Positions 13,421 through 24,299 of a DNA stretch of 64,000 nt are shown here, piece after piece. Source of the stretch: Rhodeus uyekii. Taxonomy: Eukaryota; Chordata; Actinopteri; Cypriniformes; Acheilognathidae. The stretch covers positions 1,445,001-1,509,000 of the forward strand of contig JAWRVZ010000132.1 of NCBI GenBank assembly GCA_037043235.1, in the 5' to 3' direction. The position numbers and the translations under genes are program-made. The notes beneath the pieces are model-generated. The model did not search any database. It saw only the letters and a program-made list of their open reading frames with translations, and was not told the DNA's origin. Positions within the stretch are counted from its first letter, which is position 1; each line of letters begins with the position of its first letter.

Positions 13421-14558
13421 AACACAAGCAGAACTGATTAATTCAAGAAAGAAAACAATATCAGAAGTGCCACAGACGAAACTTCACAAGACAATAGTAC
13501 ATTTCTACAACACAAGTGGAAGTGCTTTATATCAGACATTAGAGAAGAACATTTTAAGTGCAATTAAACAAAATGTTATGATTAAAGTCTTCATTATTTA
13601 CGCTCCACTTCCCATCTGGATTGAAGGTTTATTTTGCGATAATGATCCCTTATTGAGAACTTTTGAGAAAGCAAGTGTTTCATTAAAAATAATTGTGTTT
13701 GGAGAGTACTGTACTGAAATGTAAAAAAGTTCTTGTGCCAGTAAATTTAGTCATGTAGGTCTCCTGTAAACATCTCTATGAATAATTGACTAAATCTAAT
13801 ATAAAAAACGAATGCTGCTGATATGCTTCAGTACTAATGAAGAAAATGTGTGAAAGGTGCATGACCATTTTTTCCCGTCCGCCTCTACTCCTGCTGTACC
13901 CATGCTTCTCTGAACCCCATTTGAGTCAAATTACTTTTACCAGTTCAGGTGTGAAAACCTCATTTGGATGCCTAATTTTTGTTGAGTACTTGTTCTGCTG
14001 CAGGTCGGGTCAATGCCTCTACAGCCTCCTGCTATATGTAGTGAGCGACGTATACAGCGGTAAAGACACACATGGATACGCAAACATCAACAAACCTCGT
14101 GTTTGAAATTGAGCTGAAAGTTGTTTGAATGTCTGAACTGCTCGCCTGATGAAAGGCAGCTTTTACTGAGTTACCGCTGTGAGATCTTACAAAGATTCTC
14201 TTCATTCGTAGCCGCATTTTAACATCCCTTGATGCTTTAAAACACAAAACTGGTTTTAAAAAGGAACAGAACTAGAACTGAAGAAATAATACAGAGACAT
14301 GAAAATTCTGTCATTATTTACTCATCCTCATGTGGTTACAAACCTGTTTGACTTGCTTTCATGGAAGACGGAAAGAGATGTTTTGCAGTTTCACTAAAGC
14401 ATGTGTCCATAGAGCGCAAAAAATACAAAGAGCATCAGAAGAACATAAAAAAATATATCTACAAATCAATTTTATACCTAAAAAATGTAAACTTATTTCA
14501 GTCTAACATGTCTACATTTCGTTGAAGTGTTAAAACTAACGCTGAAATGCAAATTATA

Positions 14559-14561
<3 letters not shown>

Positions 14562-14602
<41 letters not shown>
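14562..14602. repeat. (TA)n microsatellite
   Basis: About 20 TA dinucleotides inside the dispersed repeat that spans 14290-15665. A shorter TA run lies at about 15868-15890. Confidence 0.95.
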
Positions 14603-14606
<4 letters not shown>

Positions 14607-14876
14607 AAATGGCAAAAGCACCTAAGAAATTAAAATGAAAACTGACAATATCAAAATAAAAGCTAATTCAAGCGAAAACATGAGATTCGAGAGCTAGAGA
14701 GAAGGGAATATATTCAATAATGAATGAACAACTGAATGTCTTCAGTTTCATTCTGCTCCTCACACAAACCTATCGCATGGCTTCAGAAGACTTGAATGAC
14801 AGTGCACAAGTCAACAATGACCATTGCACAGTGCACAATTTCAACAGTGCACAATTTAATGACCATTTCATGGCGA

Positions 14877-15606
14877 TAGTGTTGTAGTACTCAAGACCAT
14901 TTTTTGAAGGTCTCGGTTTCGACTGCATATGATCTTGTCTTGTTCTCAGACTAAGAGGACTCTGATCATCGAGAGAGAATGCCTTGTCTTTTTCTTCTAA
15001 TTCTGACTTGTTTTTTTTTATTGTGTGAATTTCGCGCACAAGCACTGTGTACCGAACCTGAACAGTTATGGATAATTGAAGTCATGCGAGCAACATTTGA
15101 AATTCGAAATGAGAAATCTTACACAAAAAAGTTCAATCTATTTTCACAAATAGGAGCACAATTGCAAACTTTCAAACGTTCACTAAAGACGATGTTAATA
15201 TTAAATTTTACACAATTTTTTGCTACTAAATGAAAGCTTTGAACAAATTGGTTGAGTAAATGATTCAGTGACTCACTCATTTAGTGTTTTGTCACTGTCT
15301 GCTGGCAGTTTCATTTAAAATTAAGAATATCATTTTATTTTTTCATAATATTTCTAATTTCCAAATTTTATTTATCTCCACATCATTTATGCAGGTGTAA
15401 TCATTTTAATTTAGATGCAACTTCAGTGCCTCTGCAACACAAAGATGAATTCATTGATCGTGATTTGATTAAAAGCACTATATAGTGTCTTATTAGACAT
15501 TTCTCAAACAGATATGGATCTTGGTCTGGTCTTGGTCTTGGTCTTGTCCTGGTGTAAGCACACGCTGGTCTTGGTCTCGGCTTAGGTGGTCCTGACTACA
15601 ACACTA
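14877..15606. mobile_element. Non-autonomous DNA transposon with 12-bp perfect TIRs
   Basis: TAGTGTTGTAGT at 14877-14888 is exactly inverted at 15595-15606 (ACTACAACACTA), and inverted similarity continues inward (CTCAAGACC and GGTCTCGG on the left, CTTGGTCTCGG and GGTGGTCCTG on the right). Repeated CTTGGT units fill the right arm. It encodes no transposase. The core, about 14966-15135, is homologous in inverse orientation to 47475-47640, which sits in an element with different ends. No clean target duplication was identified. Confidence 0.7.
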
Positions 15607-16430
15607 CTTGACGGTCCATAACCTTCACTTCAGCAAAATGTCTCCTTTTGTGTTTCATGGAATAGTTTTTTGGAGTGCTTTTGGATAAAATATCTAAAAT
15701 TCCCTAAAACACCTTACTACTAAAATTCCCTAAAACAAGATACATTTATTTCAGAAGCAATAATGCATATAAGATATTAAGACTTTTTTCAGAGAATATA
15801 TTTTTAATGGTGTATTTTGTGTATTCAGACTTGTTTTAAACATAAACAAGAATGTGTATAAAATCTATAAATATATATATATATATATACAATTCTGACA
15901 GTGCTGTAAATATTTTCAAGATAAAATATAAAAACAAGTCCTAATAGCAGAAGTCATTATGTAGTGTTGCTTCAAGTAAATGATCTTGTTTTAATGATTT
16001 TTAGAAATGAAACAGGAAAACAAGACAACAATAATACTTAATAAAAACACTTCATAATATCTAATGAGGTCTTTTAACAGTGCATTTCTCCTTTCAACCT
16101 AAATCAACAACTGACTAGGTGGTGAAAACCTGCATGTATTCAAGCTCTTCCCTAATTAGTCTATGCTGATGTGTTTGATATCTTTCTTGGAAGCGCACAC
16201 TAATGATAAGACTGTAAACCACAAAGCAGAAAAATAGCCCACAAAGTTTGACAGCTTAGTACAGCGAAATGCTGTTTAACCTTCTACTAGACAGATCAGC
16301 TAATTAACTACATCCACAAAACACACACACACACACACACACTATTGGTCCACAGCCATATTGAACAATCTCCGGTGTGAAAGAATCACAGTCTCTCGGC
16401 AGGCAGAGAGGGCTTGTGTGATGAAGTGCT

Positions 16431-16505
16431 CTGATTGGCCGTTGCTATAACAATAGGGGAGGAGAGACAGCCAAGTGGGGGTGGAGACCCAGTGTGATTA
16501 TAAAA
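16431..16505 (+). promoter_or_regulatory. cdk18: Candidate cdk18 promoter (inverted CCAAT plus TATA)
   Basis: An inverted CCAAT box (CTGATTGGCC, 16431-16440) lies about 60 bases upstream of a clean TATAAAA box at 16499-16505, with a G-rich GTGGGGGTGG-type tract between them. This is standard RNA polymerase II core-promoter spacing and predicts transcription starting near 16525-16535. It is the best promoter-like arrangement seen upstream of the cdk18 coding exons on the + strand. Assignment to cdk18 is inference: the first coding exon is 22.6 kb away, and no other gene was recognised between them. Confidence 0.45.
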
Positions 16506-16529
16506 TCCTTCAGTGAGACACATTTGCTT

Positions 16530-16859
16530 CCTGTATGTTTTTATTTTTTTATTTATTTTCTGTTATGTTTCCCGCATCTCCTCCTGTCAGAAGGGTCTCT
16601 CATGAGCAGAAGTAGGAGGGAGCGCAGCGAGGGGACGCAAGATAAACGCCTGTGCCTGTGTCTACTGCATGCACCCATGCATGCGTGCTGCAGACTAAAT
16701 AAGACACCTCCAGTTTTGGATTATCTGTCTGCCGGTGAGCTGACTGCCTCTAGACCTGGAGGCCGCCCTCCTCCTCCTCTTTCTCCTCCCTTTCACACTG
16801 AAGGAAGAGTAGAGTAGAGACGGTATACTGTTTGCCTCCTGCAGACTCCAACCACTCCT
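16530..16859 (+). other. cdk18: Probable non-coding first exon (5' UTR) of cdk18
   Basis: The segment downstream of the TATA box is GC-richer than its surroundings and ends at a consensus splice donor GTGAGT (16860-16865). It contains an upstream ORF beginning at the ATG near 16600 and ending at TAG 16815-16817. If it is spliced directly to the acceptor before 39481, that TAG is in the same frame as the cdk18 start, and no in-frame ATG follows it. The protein would therefore start at 39499. The start coordinate is estimated from the TATA position. Transcript evidence would be needed to show that this exon belongs to cdk18. Confidence 0.4.
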
Positions 16860-19778
16860 GTGAGTATGCAACCGTCTCTGTGTTGTTACATGAACTGTCA
16901 TGACTTTATATGATGTGCTTGAGATGATGTATGCACTTTAATGCACTGCTGCTGTTGATGTTATTTAGATCTAGACTGAAGCCTTCTGATTAATACCATG
17001 TTGGGATCTACATCTAGTGCTTGATTAACCTTCAGGATTCACTCATGTTAATACACCCATATGCAGGCGTTAGGCTGACATGCACTGACGCAACATATGT
17101 GGCTCCGGGGTCATGCGTGTTCAAAGGCTACACTCATGATTCATAGCTGCATGTACGGCCCCAACTATAGATTTGCCGAGAGCGTCCTGAGAACGGTGAG
17201 ATGCTTTAAAGTGACATTGTAATGTTTACATAACACGCCTGCTTATTGCAGTCTATTTGACAGCACACACAGCACTCGAAACGCACAAATAGAGTCGGTC
17301 AATAACATTAGTGTGAAGCAGAACCAGTGTGAAGCCACAATAGGTGGCTGACGGTGGCTCATTAGTGCAAAAAGGAGCTATTAATAAGCAAGTCTTGCAT
17401 CTAGAAGTCAATCAGCCCACTGGTTGTGGCTGTACTCTTAAAAGTAAAGCTTCTCTATGCATATCAAGGCCGTTTGGGACTGTATCGGGTTTTTGAGTTG
17501 GCAATCTGGTGCTTACGAAAGTCAAAAGTACTTGGAGGTCTGCAGATAAGGGATTGGATCTTTAAAACAAGAGTGTGTGATGGCTTTCAACAGAGCAAGA
17601 TAGTTAAAAGTTGTTTGAAAAACTTTAAAAGGCCATGATTTGGTCACCTATCAAAGCAGGAATTCCAAAACAAACCTCACTTTCGCAACTCTTTAGGGGT
17701 GCCTTTTCCCCGAAAGCGTTGTTATCCAACTATGGTCACAAGTTTCGTCATTATCAGCGTAGTTCAATGAGTCAGTGCTTCTCGAAAACATAGTTCCAAC
17801 AAACATTCACAAACAGCATGGCAAAGTTGTGTGGTTGCAATGCCAGCTTTCGAGCTTTGGTTACAAAAGTTTCTTGTTTGCATGACATAGACTTAATAAA
17901 TCCTTATCTTGAGCAAAATAAGTAAGCTGACATTGAGTGCAATCTATATCTTTTATTTGGAATACAGACAAATGTCTTTTAGATGGTCAAGAACAACTGC
18001 ATGATTGAATGTGGAAATTAAGCCAAATAACTGAGAAAAAAGAATTAGTTCTCAGATGCCATATATGTAATTTATAGCAAAACCATTTAGCATTAATTCA
18101 ATCTCAAACAGATTAATTAAAAGGAGTTATTACAGATGCATCGCACTGTGGTAGTTCAGGAAACGTAACCCAGATTCAGTCTCAAACTGCTCATGTACCT
18201 AAGATGATCTACAGTAAGTTGTTCAGCATTTTTATATTTATTTAAGGATTTTGTTTTATTCAAATGTTAAAATAACTTGAAATTGAATTGCATTAAGTAA
18301 CTTCTGGGCTTGGTGGAACTGAATGAAAAATATTTTGACATTTGATTGCATATGTTGGTATCTTGGCAAATCGGAGCACCTTTTCTGAAACCCTAGAGAC
18401 GCACGAGTGTACTGGAGCAAAAAGCAAAAGCCTCCATTTCATCTAGATGCTGTCTAGAAGAAACACTTCATATTAAAGAGATCTCATGCATGTGAATGCC
18501 TTCCTATCGGCGGAAAACCAGTGGAAACAATGATAGAAAAGGGTATTTTTATCAGTTAGTCATGGCGATCACTCAGTTTCCTCATAATATGCTCCACAAA
18601 CTTTATTCCATGTGTGGAAGATAACCTTCATTTAATAGACGGAGAGTATATGAGGTCAAACCTGTGATGTGGTGAAGAGAACGGCATTATGTAAGTTTAT
18701 GAGTTCCTTTATAGGGTGAGAATATGACAGATATTATCACCTCAGTCTAGACAGCCAGCATTTCCTCTCAAAGCTAAATTGTGTATTCAGAAGGACCAAT
18801 TGTGGTTTGTTGGTCTTCTAACTTGGTTAATTTCCTTCCTCGACTGTGAAGGCTTACTTCGAGAAGGCGACTGAAGATAATTGAGCAAATGGGCCTAAGA
18901 GGACAGCATCAAATGAGAGGTTTTATTGCTCATTTGAGATAAACGGTGCCTCTCATATAGTGAGAAGGCTGCGAAGGCTGCAGTGACGCACAAAAATGTC
19001 CTAAGCAAAACATATCGTATATCATGTGCTTGGATCCGGTGATGTTAACGGCTCTGTGTAAGTGAGCAAAGTATCGAGAAACAACAAAAGCTCATTCAGG
19101 ACTTTTCCTTTGTTTTGTAACCAAACTGGGATATATTTACAGACCCCTGTGATTATAAAGAAGTGCTTTTTTCCTTTCTTTTGCGCCTTTGAAATGGAAA
19201 TGATGCAAAATTCCCTGCCTAGGAAACAACACTTTGGGAGAATGAATATGCACAAACACCGCCCAGTATTGGGGATGATTCTCATGAATCAAAAGAGCTG
19301 CCGTTCTTTGATGGTGTCAGGAAGATGAGAACAAGGTTGACCCAACGTGGACACCAGGGTACAGGCCTGGGGGGCGCAGAGCACTCCACTCAACCGCTTC
19401 ACCATCTGCCCTCTCACAATCTCTCGCTTCATTGCCATCAGTGCTCACGGCCCTGTGAACTAATAACCTCTGTTCTCTCTGCTAGCGAGTGTTTCTGAGT
19501 AACATTCTCACCACTTTATCGCTCAAAACAAGATGCTGATGAATTACAAGATGCAGGATGAATAATATCATTTTTTGGCGGAGATTAAGGGCAGATGCCA
19601 ATGAACAAGTTTGAAGTGGGAATGAGTTGTTTGACCAAAATCTTAAAATCACAGTAAATTTTATTTTTAAGAGTAAATTTACACTACAGTATAAATAAAT
19701 CATATATAAATATGAAATAACCACTTTATTGCCAAATGAAATGCAAATATTAAAATGAACATTTATATACTGTATATA
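16860..19778 (+). other. Probable start of cdk18 intron 1, no feature seen
   Basis: It begins with the donor GTGAGT of the candidate first exon. The sequence is largely non-repetitive. No second exon with coding potential was recognised. Confidence 0.35.
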
Positions 19779-20359
19779 CACTCACCTAAAGGATTATTAG
19801 GAACAGCACACTAATACTGTGTTTGAACCCCTTTCACCTTCAGAACTGCCTTAATTCTAAGTGGCATTGATTCAACAAGATGCTGAAAGCATTCTTTAGA
19901 AATGTTGGCCCATATTGATAGGATAGCATCAGTTAATGGAGATTTGTGGGATGCACATCCAGAGCACGTAGCTCCTGTTCCACCACATCCCAAAGATGCT
20001 CTATTGGGTTGAGATCTGGTGACTGTGGGGCCGTTTTAGTGCAGTGAACTCATTGTCATGTTCAAGAAACCAATTTGAAATGATTCGAGCTTTGTGACGT
20101 GGTGCATTATCCTGCTGGAAGTAGCATCAGAGGATGGGTACATGGTGGTCATTAAGGGATGGGCATGGTCAAAAACAATGCTCAGGTAGGCTGTGGCATT
20201 TAATCGATGCCCAATTGGCACTAAGGGGCCTAAAGTGTGCCAAGAAAACATCCCCACACCATTACACCACCACCACCAGCCTGCACAGTGGTAACAAGGC
20301 ATGATGGGTCCATGTTCTAATTCTGCTTACGCCAAATTCTGACTCTACCATCTGACTGT
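19779..20359 (-). pseudogene. Truncated Tc1-like transposase copy, 3' half only
   Basis: The Tc1-type terminal repeat CACTCACCTAAAGGATTATT starts at 19779 next to TATA. Read on the - strand, the sequence encodes the C-terminal half of a Tc1/mariner transposase, including segments like GMFSWHTLGP, LNATAYLSIV and the end HLVESMP...GVQTQY with its stop at 19811-19813. Frames are broken by small indels near 20000-20100, and the N-terminal half is absent. The copy stops at 20359 where a (TA)n(CA)n run begins. It is a dead DDE transposase remnant. Confidence 0.9.
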
Positions 20360-20360
20360 G

Positions 20361-20400
<40 letters not shown>

Positions 20401-20402
20401 TA
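20360..20402. repeat. (TA)n(CA)n microsatellite at a transposon breakpoint
   Basis: About 8 TA followed by about 11 CA units directly abut the truncated end of the Tc1 copy. The intact left end of the other Tc1 copy (33391) also has a (TA)n(CA)n run on its outer side. Confidence 0.95.
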
Positions 20403-20410
20403 CCCTACAG

Positions 20411-20592
20411 CAGTGGTCCCCAACCCCCGGTCCGCGGCCCGGTACCAGTCCGCGGACGAAGTGCCACCGGGCCGCGGAGCGATTTCGCGGACCGGTCCGT
20501 CGATGAAATGTTACCGGGCCGCGGAGCGCATTTGCGGAAGCGGCTGCGGCGATGTGACTATGGAGACGTTTGAACAGTCTCCGCCCCCCCCC
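20411..20592 (+). mobile_element. hAT-like transposon end (GC-rich)
   Basis: The sequence begins CAGTGGTCCCCAAC, a terminal sequence I recall from hAT-family elements. It continues with tandem copies of CGGGCCGCGGAGCG and CGCGGACCGGT, making the most GC-rich spot of the window, and ends near a run of C. No matching inverted end was found downstream, so it is a fragment. Confidence 0.55.
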
Positions 20593-22747
20593 CGTCAACA
20601 ATCTCGCGCGGACCCATCATCCATCTCACTCGCACCACTGCCCTACAGGACTTGACATTAATTTTTTTTTGCTCACCACCCACTGTGGCTAGTGGCAAAA
20701 TTTACAAGCAACAATGCGGTACCATGTGGAAAAACTGCCATATAGATATTTTTTATATTATCTCATAATTTGGCTGCTGGAACATTAGGCTTCTGTCACT
20801 TTTTAGAGCTGACGGACGGATCCATTATACTGATACACATGTGTTTTCCTTCTGAATTTAACTGACTGTGTTTATGTGAACACTCAACAAGAACAACATG
20901 TTGACATTATATTTGTCATACATTAGGTTTAAGTGCAATAAGTAGCAAACAAGATCTCAATTTAGTACTGAGAGGTTGCTTCATGTGTGTGCACTCTGGG
21001 TGTGAGCACAAAGCTATCTATGACTATGTGCAATCCCATGCCGAAATTCAATCCCTGTAACACCCACAATATTCATCCGGACCAAATGAAAAGAGTGTGT
21101 GAGGGGAGGCAAGTTTGTGAGAGCGTGAGAAAGCACAAGCTGGTATTGTGTATCTATTCTGCAGAAAATGAGTATTGGAAGCATTTCAGATATTTCAGAA
21201 TTGATATGAATCAAAAATCAATATTTTGATGACACTATATTGCACTTAGTTTATTATTTCAAATGCCTTTTTAGAAGACTATAACTGAAAAATGTATATA
21301 TTATATATAAAATTCAACACGCCAAATGCAGGTGGATATCGGCAGTGTTGTGTAACGCACTCCTACTAACCAATTTAGCGGCCTAAATTGTTTATATAAT
21401 ATATACATTTTTCAATTGTAGGCAAATGTTAACGTCAAGCCCTTTGTAAATATATAGGATTAACTATTCAATCACTTTAGGGATGCAAAATCAATTAATA
21501 TTATTCATAACAAATTAATGTCACATTATATATATAAAAGTTAAGAAAAATACTTAATCAGTAAAACAAATATTATAAAATGTATTGTAATGTAATGCAT
21601 TAGGGTTACTCACATAGGAGTGCACGTTAATTTCTATAATATTGACAAGTTTCAATGTTGCTCAACAACCATAAGCAACTAAACTCTGTATTGGATACGT
21701 CCTGTTCCATAATTTACATTAACTCCATGTTTCTTTCTCGCTTTGTCACATGTAAATAATGTACATCAGAATCTCTACCAGTCTGTATATCAACATATCC
21801 TCACACGGCCCAGCCCGAGTTTGCACTACACTAAATCAGTAAATTGCATGTTGATATGTAAGCAAGTACTTCAATTCATGTGCAACTGAAATAATGAGTA
21901 ATTAAGACTCAGCTAATTACATTAACAGAAAGTCACAGCATTCTCTATTGTAGAAGTACAGTCAATGTGCAAATGATATAGTGACTTTCAGGGTTGAATT
22001 TTTTTTATTAAACTATATTTTGATACACCAAGCACAGCCAGATAACAATCAGTGATCATTTTGATTCTATACTATGAAATATACATTATAAGGTGCTAAA
22101 ACAAACTAACTAAAAACTGGTGCCGATCCCAACAGCTGTAGATTGAAATCCATGTAAAAACTTGAGTATTAAGTCCAATTAAAAATATTAACTGTAATAT
22201 ATGCATTTTTAAATGCAGTCCCACCTCCATCCTTCTGTTGACTTCTTTCAGGAGATGTGAACCTCTCCCACCTTTGTAACTCACACCCTGAACGGTCATG
22301 GAGAGAGAGTGAGAGAAAAAGAGAGATAGACTATTGATCTGCACAGACTAATTATGGTGTTTAAGGTCTCTATAGGGCACCAATTGATTTACTAGAAATA
22401 ACTTATAGGATTGAGTGCTTATTGATCAAGCTTTGCTTCAGAGCGCTGATGACATCACTATAACTCCATGAGTGATTACAGGAGATGTATAGTGTGCCAG
22501 ACAAATAATTAAACCCTTATACCTTTAACCCACGGCTGCTATAGTTATTTATTACACCGCATATGGCACTGGGAGACAAAGGTTGTTCATTCAGTCTGTA
22601 TTACAGGCAAAGGTAATATAATGTGTATTTTAGAACTGGCCATATATGCATACATAAGCTTAGCATGTCTGTAGTTTGTCAGAGCTGCTTTTGCTGCAGA
22701 TTAAATGTGTTCTCTGTTGCAGAAGTTCTTCAAAACAGGAATAATCG

Positions 22748-23050
22748 GCAACACTTTAGTTAAGGGTCCAATTCTCACTTTTAACTACCGTAGTTGTGTA
22801 TTAGCATGCATATTACTAGGATATTGGCTGTTTACTAGTACTCATAAAGCATAGATTAATGCCTAAATATGGATGATCATATTCTACATCCCTCAATCCA
22901 CCCAAAACCTACATTTAACAACTACCTTAGTAACTATTAATAAGCTATAATTGGTTGTTTATTGAGGTAAAAGTCATAGTTCATTGTTAGTTAATAATAA
23001 AAATGGGAAACTATATCTAAATATAGCTAACCCTAATCTAAAGTGTGACC
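22748..23050. mobile_element. MITE with ACACTTTAG / CTAAAGTGT ends
   Basis: The ends ACACTTTAGTT and ATCTAAAGTGTGA are inverted copies. The interior (TTAGCATGCATATTACTAGG, CATATTCTACATCCCTCAAT) matches a fish repeat I recall. It is non-coding. Confidence 0.65.
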
Positions 23051-24173
23051 TAATGAACTGATGGACAGGCTATTAATGGTATTTGCCGAGTCAAACATTA
23101 AAAACCACTCTGAACACCCAGGCTAATGTCTAGCACTGCAACAAAAACCATCTTTGAATACTCGAGCGACTGCTTAATGTGTCGAAAACAACAACGAATA
23201 AAAAATTATGCAGAATAGCCAATGGCAACTGCAACAATAAAACATTCAGAAAGAGTAGCATAGCAACACCGTAAAAACACTTGGCTAATCAATTAGCTTT
23301 AGCTTTAGCCTAGCAAAGCAACACCAACACATTTACACAAGCTATTCATCAAGATTTGGCTTCAGATGCATATTGTAGTTTTCCACTTTAATTTCCAATA
23401 TTTGATTTCAGTCTGAAGGCAAGTGAAGTTATTTAAACTGACCCCTGGAATGTGTGATGACTCATATCATGGTGGGATGACTCATTATACCTGTAATAAT
23501 AGACAAACACTAGACATGTTAGTCATGGTAAAGTCCCCCGTGTGTTGCATGTGCTTGTTTGTGTTCATTTAGCTTCCCTGTTCAAATCTTTCATTTTGGC
23601 ACAAACTGTTCTCAGATCAGACTTTTCTCTGTGAATGTCAGGATGAGGATGTGCCACCCACAGTGCAAACAGAGCTAGTCACCCAGCAGCTCTGAGCTAG
23701 TTAGCCTGTCAACATACTTTCATTTCTATAAATCATCTCTCGTTGGGGCCATTTATGGGTCATAACTTCTGTGCAGCCTCTAGCAAACCAGCATGGGACC
23801 GGTTCCTTCACCACAGGACATACTGTCATCTTAAATCCATATTTCATATTTGGCCAGTCATTTAGCTATATAGCTCTATTTTCTGAGCTTGAACAGACTC
23901 TGTCTAGCAATGACAGATTTGTTGTTTAGTTTTGGTCTCAGGAAAGAAAAATCTCAAATGAAAGCAATGCAATTAAAAAGAGAAAAGTTAAAGAGGTCCC
24001 AATATAAACTCTGCAAGATAGATTTCACAAAAATATAGTATATATTAATCTATATTAATATTTATAATATAATCTATTTTTTTATATAATATACAGTAAT
24101 AATGTCTCTTACAGTTTCAGAAGTGACACATTTATTATATTATATAAATATATATATACAGTATATATATACA

Positions 24174-24299
<126 letters not shown>

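Larger units (their letters stand above)
8409..14289. other. Intergenic sequence, no gene seen
   Basis: AT-rich DNA with the listed simple repeats and a SINE tail. No stretch encodes a recognisable peptide and no convincing splice-bounded exon was found. Confidence 0.4.
14290..15665. repeat. Dispersed cyprinid-type repeat, split by a nested insertion
   Basis: The left part carries GAAAATTCTGTCATTATTTA, CTCATCCTCATGTGGTTACA and CTATCGCATGGCTTCAGAAG. The right part resumes after 15606 with CTTGACGGTCCATAACC and CTCCTTTTGTGTTTCATGGA. These are consecutive pieces of the repeat family also seen at 30415-30664, 36067-36235 and 50353-50600. The break is the TIR-bounded element 14877-15606, and a (TA)n run at 14562-14602 also interrupts it. 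Confidence 0.5.

Noticed and set aside
13407..13724. 105-codon open frame as a small gene
   Set aside because: It begins within a SINE tail fragment and has no recognised similarity. The rest looks like ordinary AT-rich sequence.
16494..16817. 107-codon + strand frame as the main coding sequence of a gene
   Set aside because: It starts upstream of the predicted transcription start and has no family resemblance. Only its downstream part could be an upstream ORF in a 5' UTR.
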